A stretch of DNA of 16,250 nt from Smittium culicis (lineage: Eukaryota; Kickxellomycota; Harpellomycetes; Harpellales; Legeriomycetaceae), in the NCBI GenBank assembly GCA_001970855.1, contig LSSN01003891.1, positions 1 through 16,250 of the forward strand, in the 5' to 3' direction. The notes beneath the pieces are model-generated. The model was not told the origin of the DNA. It worked only from the letters and a program-made list of their open reading frames with translations, and searched no databases. Made by a program: the position numbers and the translations under genes. Below are positions 8,734 through 16,250 of the stretch, in pieces (positions within the stretch are counted from its first letter, which is position 1; each line of letters starts with the position of its first letter).

Positions 8734-8919
8734 AAAAGCTCCTTGAAATAAACATTTTATATTAGCGTATGATATAAGGCTAAAAGTATACCAGCATAAC
8801 TAAAACCTTAACCTCTCTAAACAAATTCTGCAAAATATACTTCTCTTTCGAGCTTTATCTTTGTAGTATTCTTTTTCTTATCTTAATCTTGATTTCTCTT
8901 CTTCCTAGCACTTCTAAGA

Positions 8920-11900
8920 ATGCACGCTAACGGCGCAAAAAACTCCTCGCAAAAGAAAAAAATCGATAAAAAAGCTTCCTTTAAGCACAAACCTACCTCA
9001 GCTCCTGACATCCCACCCTCCACCGCCTCTATAACCCCTGCCCATATCCCCCAAACAGATTGCTCCATTTACCCCCCACTAACAAGTTCTCCTCAAAATG
9101 ACCAAAAAGACAAACTCCTTTTCACCATCAGCTTATTCATGGTACTTTAAAACTTCTCTTTTCTTCTTCTTTTTACTCAACTTCATTCTTCTTCTTTTTA
9201 TTCAACTACATTCTTCCTCTTTTTATTCAACTTCATTCTTCTTCTTTTTACTTATCTTCATTCTTCTTTTTATATATCTTCATTCTTCTTTTTTAATAAC
9301 TCCAGATCCTTTCTTATATTTTAGGGTTCGCAAGTCCAAGTTTCTCTAGCTTCTGGAAAATTCTGCAAAGGTATCCTATCTGGCGCCAATACCGCTTCAG
9401 ATATGTCCGTAATTATAAAATATGCATACTTCTTCGATAACTCGACTCAAAGCTTATCAAATCTTCCCTCTACTCGACCCATCGACTCCATAAAATTTCC
9501 TTTCAACCAAATCATTCACATCGAAGCTATTGTCGACTTCGATCTAACAAACAACATTAAGGAAAAACAAAAAAAATTTCAAATCGACTCGAAAATTTCT
9601 AAAAGCTCCTCCTTCAAGGAACGTCCCCTTTTTAAGTGGTCTCCTGACTCTGCCCTTGACTCCCTCCCCAACTCTTCCCTACCTATCTCCCACTCCCAAA
9701 ACATTAGTTTAGAATTAGACTCTAAATCTTTAGATAAAGAATGGGATCAATTTGCTGCAAACGAAAAACTCTTTGGCCTTACTACTAATTTTGATGAACT
9801 CATTTATACTACTAAAATTGATAAATCTAGATCTGACTATAAAGAGCGTGAGCGTGAAGCTATAAGAATAGCAAACGAAATACAAAATGCCCCCGCCCTA
9901 ACTTCCCACGTCTTAGAAGAAAGATCTGACTTACCCATCTCTGATGATTTAGACGAAGAGGATAAATATGGTGCTGTTATTCGCCACTTACAAAAAAATG
10001 AAAAATACATATCTCCTTACCTAAGAGCCAAAGCTAATAAATTATCTGCCCAAAAACCTAACAACTTCCAAAATAACCAACAAATCCAATACCCCCAACC
10101 CTCTAACCTTAATTCTCACTCCTCATCTCCATCTAGTTCTCTCTTTATTGATAACTCCCAAAAACATATTGCTACGAATAACTCCGGTATTTCAACACAC
10201 AAAGCCGTCCAGGCCTTGGCCAAATTAAATATCAAAACTATACAATCCTTAGACTTACCTAGCCAAACCTTATCATCCATTTCTTCTGCACCCTCAAAGG
10301 GTTCCACCTCTAATTTAGCTCCCTCTATAACTCCCCAATCGTCTACCCAAAACAATACCCTCCCTCCATCCCCCTTACCTGCCCCCAATAAACCACTCCC
10401 CCAAAATAAACCTCACTCCAACAAGCCACCTAAAAGTCCATCTCCACCGATTCCTATCCAAAAAAATTCAACTCGCTCTGAAAAACCCAAAAATAGCCAA
10501 AAAATTAACTCTAAAAACTCTTCTAAAATTTCAAACCCCCCTTCTGACAATAAAGATCCGAAACCAAAACAACCCTCTAAAAATGTACCTTTACTTATTC
10601 CCCTTATTTATCTTTTTTTTTTTTCTCACACAAATTTTATTCAAAATTTAGACACCTAACCCAATCCCTCATAAAAAGAATTCATCCGATACCAAATCTT
10701 CCCTCTCTGACGCTTTACCTACATCGGCCGTTCCTTCGAAAAAAAACAATGGATCATCTTCTCGTGAAACATCTAGAAAAAGTTCACCCAAGTTAAACAA
10801 TGAAAAATCCACCCCTGTTCAATCCAAACTCAATATCAAAGCTCCTCTTTTCATTCCAAATCCCAACGCCTCCGCTTTTGTCCCCGTAAATTTTACTTTA
10901 TTGTTTAATTTTTATTTTTATTTTTATTTGTTTTTATCTTTATATTTTTTCATTTATCCCATTTCTTTTTTTATTTATTCTTTAATTCAATTGTTTTCTA
11001 GAAATCAAAAAAGCCTGCTACCACTTACAAGGTATGTATAATTCTGTAATCATATATTTATATTTACGCTTTTTAAAATTGTGGTTTTATTCGCAATTTT
11101 AGCATGCTATTTTCTAAATTTTTGTATCTCAGCATTTTACTCTCTTTTTTTTTTTTCTAGAATACATTCTTTGGTTCCCGTAAAGTTGATAAAACTCCAT
11201 TAAAGCTGTGGGATGAATTCTTCTGCTTTGATGCTGATAAATCTAATGAACCTTCTGAAAAAATAGGTTCGCTTTATTTTTTTTTATTTTTTATTCGAAT
11301 ATATAATTATTCTTTTATAATCGATTTTTGCCTTCATTACCCACCCTTTTTATATAGCTCCAACATGGCCGAGCAGTTGCGGTATTTCATATCTCAGATT
11401 GATTACTACTCCAAAATCTCAAACGCAAATACTAAATCAACCTCAAGTTCTTAATCCATCTGCCAACCTTATGTATAACAATCAACAATATCCACAAGTA
11501 GTCCTTATGAATTACCAATACATGAACTACCAAAATGTATTAATTTTATTTAATAGAAATATCTTATTTAGATTTAAAGAATTATTTAACAACTTAATTA
11601 AAATATTTAATTTTTTATCTAGAATCAACCAATCCATCCATACATTCAGGGAGACCCAAATAACTTTGGTAAATATTTTCAATAATTATAACCTTTCTTT
11701 TTTTGGGGGGTTTTTTTTATTTATCTGTGCATATTTCCTATCGCCCTTTTTTCATTTTTAAATGATGTTAAGATTTACTAACTTCATATAATTCTTCCTA
11801 TTTCTCTTATTTTTTTTTTTCTTAATTAGTCTACATGCAACAGAATCCTATCAACTATGGTAGCCAACCTCTAAACCCCCAGTTTAATAACATAAACGGA

Positions 11901-12566
11901 TATTATAACAATAACTCATACCCAGCAAATGGAGCACCGATCCCTGGTCATAATCAAAATATCCAAGGTCCAAACCATCCTATTTACGGAATGCAATCAA
12001 TATCACCAAATCAAAATGGCTTAAATAATCAATTCCAAAACGTCCCTATACCATATAGTTCTGAAAACCAGTATACTTACGTTGAGCCTATAGATGGTTT
12101 ACAACTAAACGACATTCCTTTAAATCACCAATCAATAAAAAATATCCCTACTGATCACTCTGGATCGTCAAATACTCCCATTCTATCTAATCCTAACAAC
12201 CCTAAAACCGATCCATCTAACTTTGGCTATCAAAATGACCAATCTCAATCCTACTCAAAAGATACTGACCAAGATAATAAAAACCTCATACAAAATTTTG
12301 ATAATCAATCCTCAAGCAGTCAGCACCAGATTCACTACCAGCCACAAAATTCTCATCAACACAATGTAAACTATGCTACTCAATACCCTAATCATCTTAA
12401 CAGCCCAAACTCAATAAACCAAAACCAAAATCAAAATCAAAACTACTACAACAATTCTAATGCTCAAAGCTATAACCACAATGGTACCCAAAACTTTAAT
12501 CCTGGAAATCCTCAAAATTTCAACCCAGGTAATTTTAGTAATCCCATTCAACAATATCCCAACTGA
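8920..12566 (+). CDS. Ataxin-2 / Pbp1 homologue, 8 exons
   Basis: RNA-granule protein; family members bind poly(A)-binding protein and act in stress granules, mRNA stability and translation. Exons: 8920-9141, 9325-10584, 10652-10885, 11002-11031, 11161-11266, 11358-11536, 11623-11668 and 11830-12566; 937 residues, all junctions GT..AG and in frame. The Lsm domain spans about residues 64-148 (DKLLFTISLFMGSQVQVSLA, GILSGANTASDMSVIIK) and is split by intron 1. LsmAD is at about 213-295 (WDQFAANEKLFGLTTNFDE, KEREREAIRIANEI, DDLDEEDKYGAV). A Ser/Pro-rich linker follows, then PAM2 (LNIKAPLFIP, 554-563) overlapping a second PAM2-like motif (NPNASAFVP, 564-572). Next comes NTFFGSRKV...IAPTWP (583 on) and an Asn/Gln-rich tail (about 695-937). 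The start is the first ATG of the frame; the nearest upstream in-frame stop is at 8890-8892. Confidence 0.95.
9161..9282 (+). repeat. Pyrimidine-rich tandem repeat in ataxin-2 intron 1
   Basis: Five units: 9161-9185, 9186-9210, 9211-9235, 9236-9260 (25 bp each) and 9261-9282 (22 bp), then a partial sixth. Each starts TTCTTCTTCTTTTTA and ends near CTTCA with one to four changes. The array fills most of the 183-nt intron 9142-9324 and is almost free of G. Confidence 0.9.
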
Positions 12567-12689
12567 GCCAGTTTGGTATAAAATTAATTAAATAAGAATA
12601 ACATATTCTTTACTCCTTTTAATCAACAAATTTTATACTTTCTTCCAAAAAAAAATCATACTATAATATTTTTGGTATTTTACTTTTCA
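12567..12689 (+). other. Ataxin-2 3' untranslated region
   Basis: Sequence between the TGA stop at 12564-12566 and the candidate poly(A) signal. It is AT-rich with no reading frame. The end is inferred from the signal that follows. Confidence 0.45.
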
Positions 12690-12695
12690 AATAAA
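12690..12695 (+). terminator. Possible poly(A) signal of ataxin-2
   Basis: AATAAA followed directly by a GT-rich stretch (GTTTGTTTTC, 12696-12705), the usual layout of a cleavage and polyadenylation site. It lies 124 bases after the stop codon. Confidence 0.5.
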
Positions 12696-13935
12696 GTTTG
12701 TTTTCAAAAGATGTTTATGTTTAACTATATCTGCTTTATATCTATGAAATAATCGTAAAAATTTTATAGTAATAATATATATTAACTATTATTTATATCA
12801 GCCTCTCCTAGTTGATTAGATAGTGTAAATCTATTAATAGAGAGAAAAATGCAGAAAAAAATAATATTTGATCAGAAAAGAAGTAAACGGTTGAACTCAA
12901 AGAGAATTTGATACTTTTTATGTATCTTACTTGAAGCGTACATTATCATTCTCCTTAATTCTAGATTTTTTAAAGAATAATGTGATAGAATTTTTTATTG
13001 TTCAATTAAAAGTGGAAAATATAACCACTAATTAAAAATAGTTAGAATTATTTTGAAGAGTCTAATTTAATAAAAATATGATATTTAAATGAGAACATAT
13101 ATACATAATGACTCTAGTTATAAATTAAGGAGATTTGAAAAAACAACGTTTTATATAAATCAATTGAAATTATTTACACAACAGTTATTCACATTTCCGA
13201 AAAGTCGCATTATATTATAATATATACATTATGTTTTAATAAGAAACTTTAAGGGTCGTCAATAATTAATCAAAAAATTACAAAACTAATCATAATAAAG
13301 GATTAAAAGCTCTTTTGCTTCCTTAAAGAAAGTTTGAAAAACAAAAAAGAGAGAATTGTATTATCGTTATATGATATTTTTGCTACTAAATTCGCGCAAA
13401 TTTATAAAATTATATATTTTTTAATTTTTTATATATCAACATCAGTTCATAAAACGATTCAAACGAAACTTCCATATCTATAAACGATGTGTGGTGTACT
13501 AAGTAAACTTTATACCGGTGGTTCGGCCTACTAACATTAAAAAAATCGACCGCAAACGATATATTTTGAGGTTATTTACAATTAATTCGATTACCAGGTA
13601 AAAAAAGGTGAGAGAAAAGAACAAAAATGTCAAAACTTATCTACCTTTAACAAAAACTAGTTATAGAAGAATAAATTTTCTAAATTCGATTGTAAAGTAA
13701 AGTTTAACAAGTTAATAAGTAAATACATTTTCATTCAATCTATGAATATAGGGACTAGTTTTAGCCTAAGTGAAAAATATAAATGTAGAGTTACATGAAG
13801 TACGACTCTAACCGCCAATTTTTTATATCTAATTTGAAAATCTCAGGTAAATGAACAAATAAACTCACAAGTGTTATTAAAAAACTAAAATTCTAATAAA
13901 AAACTAAAATCCAAGTACAGATCCAAAAAAAAAAA
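12696..13935. other. AT-rich spacer between ataxin-2 and the LINE-like remains
   Basis: No open frame and no recognisable coding remnant. The part from about 13440 is slightly less AT-rich (for example CCGGTGGTTCGGCCTAC near 13515) and could be the 5' leader of the LINE-like element that follows, but no boundary is visible. Confidence 0.4.
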
Positions 13936-15334
13936 ATGACTATCGCGAAATTAAGCAATCAAGATGAGAGAGTCAAGTTTTGTGTAGAAAAATCTTAAAT
14001 CTACCAGCTAGTCGAAACAAAGTGAAGAAATTAAAATTAAAAGTACGTATCTTGACAAAAAAAAAAGCATTTAAAAATACTATGTACTCAAAAAATAACC
14101 CCACTATATACAAAGAAGAGTCGTTAAAACATTTAGTGTATGAGGGTGAAAGTCAAAACTTGAAAAATTTCTGCACAATGGGCTCTGACCGAAAAGTAGG
14201 CATGAACTGGGTTCAATTCAAAGGCAAAGGTCACGGTGCGGTCGAGACTATGGGAATTTTTTCTAAAAACTTAACAAGAAATTGGACACTATTCAAGAGG
14301 GCTTAAGAAATAGAGTGGCATATTATTTTTTCCACAAATTATCTGATGCTGAAAAACTGATTAAAAATTTCATCTGACTACAAGGAATAAAAATCGAATT
14401 TAATCAAGCGGTAGTATTTGAAGACGATATAAATATCATTAATATCCCAAATTTTAAAGATGTAGATATTATTACAACGATAGACATCAACAAAATACAA
14501 TTATAAAATAGCGACGAAATTAAAGATATAAGCGCCCTAGCCAGAAAAGGAACAGGAGAATTTTTACCATACTATATGAAAGTTCTTTTCGAAAAAAAAT
14601 CTGTAGACACTGACCTACCTTACTTCTTCGTCAATGACGGAGGGAACATAAACCTATTCTATATGGGGTGCAAAATGGTGTGCAGCTTCTATTAAGAGGA
14701 CGGAAATTGGAAAAATGCATTCCTACAGTTAAAAAAAAAAAAAGAATTTGAATAGCTCAAAAAAAGCTACAAAAAAAATTAAACCCAACGGAACAGTGAA
14801 TAAATTAACCGAATCAGTGATAATTGGTAAAATCGATATCGTTCAAACACCAAATCAGAAGATCAGCAAGTCGATCAGAGCTGTAGACTTCAGAATAAAT
14901 TTTGGCTAGCCAATGAGCTCAAATAAATTACACAAGAATGTGCTTCACGTGCCTCTGGCAAAAGATCGTAAAAACTGCCCAAAAAAAATCCCAAAAATAA
15001 AAATTCCTTGAATATTAGCAGAAAATTAAATATCTTAAATTTGATAACATTAAAACCTGATAGTGCCAAGAATATAAATCATATTTTTCCGATGATAGAT
15101 GCTGGTGACTTAAACGAAAAACAAATTGTACCAAGCTCTTATGTACCTATTTTTTCCTATGTAAATGAGGACCATAATATGGACGAAGAATATTCTAGCA
15201 CCGTAGTTAAATCTGAAGCCGAGTCTAATAATAGTAGAAATGATATGAATATAGAAAATACATCGCTGATGAAATTAGCTATTGGTAGTAATTTAAATGA
15301 TATAGTAGATTATTCGAGCGATTCCTCTATATAG
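13936..15334 (+). pseudogene. ORF1/gag-like remnant of a LINE-type element
   Basis: A chain of plus-strand frames that look coding but are interrupted. MTIAKLSNQDERVKFCVEK starts at 13936. KNFCTMGSDRKVGMNWVQF lies in a second frame (13980-14306). A third frame, from about 14280, reads KKLDTIQEGLRNRVAYYFFH, LSDAEKLIKNFI, stop, LQGIKIEFNQAVVFEDDINI, later ISALARKGTGEFLPYYMKVL and LPYFFVNDGGNINLFYMG, with four in-frame stops. Near 14770 a frame gives LTESVIIGKIDIVQTPNQK. At about 14938-14985 a CX2C-X4-K-X4-C pattern (CFTC, shift, PLAKDRKNC) looks like a retroviral-type zinc knuckle with His changed to Lys. The last frame (15008-15334) is acidic and Ser/Asn-rich and ends in TAG. The family was not recognised from the ORF1 text; the call rests on the knuckle and the endonuclease downstream. 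Confidence 0.5.
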
Positions 15335-15751
15335 AAAAAAATAACGAATATAGAAATTATAAAACACCAAAAAAATTAATAGTATGCACGAAATCACAAA
15401 AAAAATAATCAAATCAAATAATTGATAATATTTAACGCTGTTTGTTGTAACCTTCAAGTTATTTAAATCGTAACTTTATTGATTTGTAAAAACAACTAAA
15501 AAGACATATGTTTAAAACTAATAAAATATAGTTCTTTAAATACTTTTTTATATTAAGTTAAAGTTGTTAAATATCTTAGAAATATATAATGTCAAAAACA
15601 TTTAAATATTATTTGTTTATACATGAAAGTTTGTGTATAGGTATTAGTTAATACTTAACTAATACATAAGCTGCAGTAAATATTACTGTACGTTTTGATG
15701 TAAATAATGTTGTAAATATACAACACTGTTAATTGCAAATCCAGCACAGTA
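15335..15751. other. AT-rich stretch with three small palindromes
   Basis: Between the ORF1-like and ORF2-like remains. No coding text is seen. Three palindromes are clustered at its end: 15641-15665 (arms of 11 bases, GTATTAGTTAA and its complement around TAC), 15674-15688 (CAGTAA around ATA) and 15709-15724 (GTTGTA around AATA). This could be an insertion between the two reading frames, or the element's inter-ORF spacer. Confidence 0.5.
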
Positions 15752-16250
15752 AAAAATTTTATTATTTATAATCCAAGCTTAGAACCAAGTATTTATAACA
15801 TTAAAAATTTAAAGAAGAAAAATAAAAACTTCAAACACGAACTAGTATACTCTGAAAAATCGAAAAAGATGCTGTCATTAGACGAAATTAGAAAAATTGA
15901 AAAAGTACTAGCAGTGAATTTTTGCGGATAATTAATAAAAAATTTAGAAAGCAAAAAAAAACAATAATTTCGCCTCAAGTAATAATAATGAGATTAAAAA
16001 TTTCAAAATCGTGACTTTTAAAATCAGCGGAATAAAATTAATAAAATACGAGCTGGAATTTCTTTTACAAAAATCAAAACAGACATAATTTTTCTTCAAT
16101 AATCATTTCTGAAAAAGAAAACGTACAGTTACAGAATACCAGGTTATTCGTGCATAGAGTCAAAATCTGAAATAACTAAAGGCGGTACTTGCTTATGAAT
16201 CGGAGTTCGAGATAAATCTGGACTAAAAATTACTGAATTAAATATCAACC
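15752..16250 (+). pseudogene. LINE ORF2 remnant: APE-type endonuclease (partial, runs off the window)
   Basis: A first frame gives NFIIYNPSLEPSIYNIKNL and ELVYSEKSKKMLSLDEIRK up to a TAA at 15929. A second frame (from about 15966) gives NFKIVTFKISGIKLIKYELE, FLLQKSK. After a one-base shift near 16078, TDIIFLQ, stop, SFLKKKTYSYRIPGYSCIES, KSEITKGGTCL, stop, IGVRDKSGLKITELNIN follows. The order (KI.T.N..G......EL..LL....DI..LQE, then I.GY......GG.....R) is the start of the apurinic/apyrimidinic endonuclease of non-LTR retrotransposons. By eye alignment the catalytic Asn of TFN is Lys here, and the catalytic Glu of LQE is a TAA, so the enzyme is dead. The reverse transcriptase, if present, lies beyond the window. 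Confidence 0.72.

Larger units (their letters stand above)
7939..8919. promoter_or_regulatory. Divergent intergenic region between the DCN1-like gene and ataxin-2
   Basis: About 980 bp between the two divergent start codons; it must contain both promoters. No coding region was recognised. It holds five CCAAT/ATTGG pentamers (about 8143, 8264, 8311, 8443 and 8514), three copies of GCAGCTATTG (8367, 8437, 8447), a short inverted repeat (8590-8633) and a 21-bp tandem repeat (8651-8733). The bases just before the ataxin-2 start are strongly pyrimidine-rich. No TATA box can be assigned. Confidence 0.6.

Noticed and set aside
8883..9068. Minus-strand 61-residue open frame
   Set aside because: Antisense to ataxin-2 exon 1 with no recognisable features.
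9098..9349. Plus-strand 83-residue open frame, Phe/Leu/Ser repeats resembling a membrane protein
   Set aside because: It is a translation of the pyrimidine tandem repeat inside ataxin-2 intron 1.
10116..10388. Minus-strand 90-residue open frame
   Set aside because: Antisense to the Ser/Pro-rich linker of ataxin-2, which is supported by flanking conserved domains in the same exon.
10585..10659. Ataxin-2 ending at the TAA at 10657-10659
   Set aside because: This stop is only reached by reading through intron 2 (10585-10651); splicing restores the frame into the PAM2 exon.
11537..11761. Read-through tail of the frame starting near 11399
   Set aside because: It runs through intron 6, whose removal leads to the exon NQPIHPYIQGDPNNF and then the Asn/Gln-rich exon.
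13936..15334. Non-standard genetic code as explanation of in-frame stops
   Set aside because: All three stop codons occur in the remains together with frameshifts, while the three intact genes need no reassigned codon and end with TAA or TGA.
15793..15978. Minus-strand 61-residue Phe-rich open frame
   Set aside because: Antisense to Lys-rich LINE ORF2 text; the Phe runs come from A-rich plus-strand codons.
1..16250. tRNA genes and CRISPR-like arrays
   Set aside because: Candidate GGTTCAA words (near 7540 and 8220) lack the flanking arms of a tRNA, and the tandem repeats have no unique spacers.

Overview
The window is a very AT-rich piece of a eukaryotic nuclear genome. It holds three ordinary, intron-containing housekeeping genes between decayed retrotransposons. 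The genes have short introns (67-183 nt where measurable) with GT...AG ends, often GTAAGT/GTATGT donors and T-rich acceptors. They use the standard code: TAA and TGA stops, and no in-frame stop inside any exon. A DIRS-type element, a LINE and compact introns together suggest an early-diverging, AT-rich fungus (for example Mucoromycota or Zoopagomycota). That placement is inference; no species marker is visible.

Layout. 1-1420: AT-rich, non-coding, with one MITE-like inverted repeat (1132-1361). 1421-5800: a dead DIRS-group tyrosine-recombinase retrotransposon on the minus strand, bounded by ~190-220 bp inverted terminal repeats. It keeps recognisable gag, reverse transcriptase/RNase H and tyrosine recombinase parts, all broken by stops and frameshifts. 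6378-6778 (+): a 69-residue TFIIH subunit TFB5, built from three exons including a 16-nt microexon. 6933-7938 (-): a PONY-domain DCN1-like cullin-neddylation factor in four exons, convergent with TFB5. 7939-8919: a divergent intergenic region with a 4 x 21 bp tandem repeat. 8920-12566 (+): an ataxin-2/Pbp1 homologue of 937 residues in eight exons (Lsm, LsmAD, an overlapping pair of PAM2-like motifs, Asn/Gln-rich tail). 12567-13935: AT-rich spacer. 13936-16250 (+): a decayed LINE-like element, with a gag/ORF1-like part ending in a zinc-knuckle remnant, then an apurinic-endonuclease (APE) remnant that runs off the window.

The three genes were reconstructed by hand from splice signals and family conservation. 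TFB5 (transcription/DNA repair), the DCN1-like protein (cullin neddylation) and ataxin-2 (RNA-granule and poly(A)-binding-protein biology) are not a pathway; they are simply neighbours. I see no tRNA, rRNA or CRISPR array and no convincing new multi-gene system. The most notable items are the overlapping double PAM2, the TFB5 microexon gene, the PONY-only DCN1 with a changed DAD patch, and the near-complete anatomy of the dead DIRS element.
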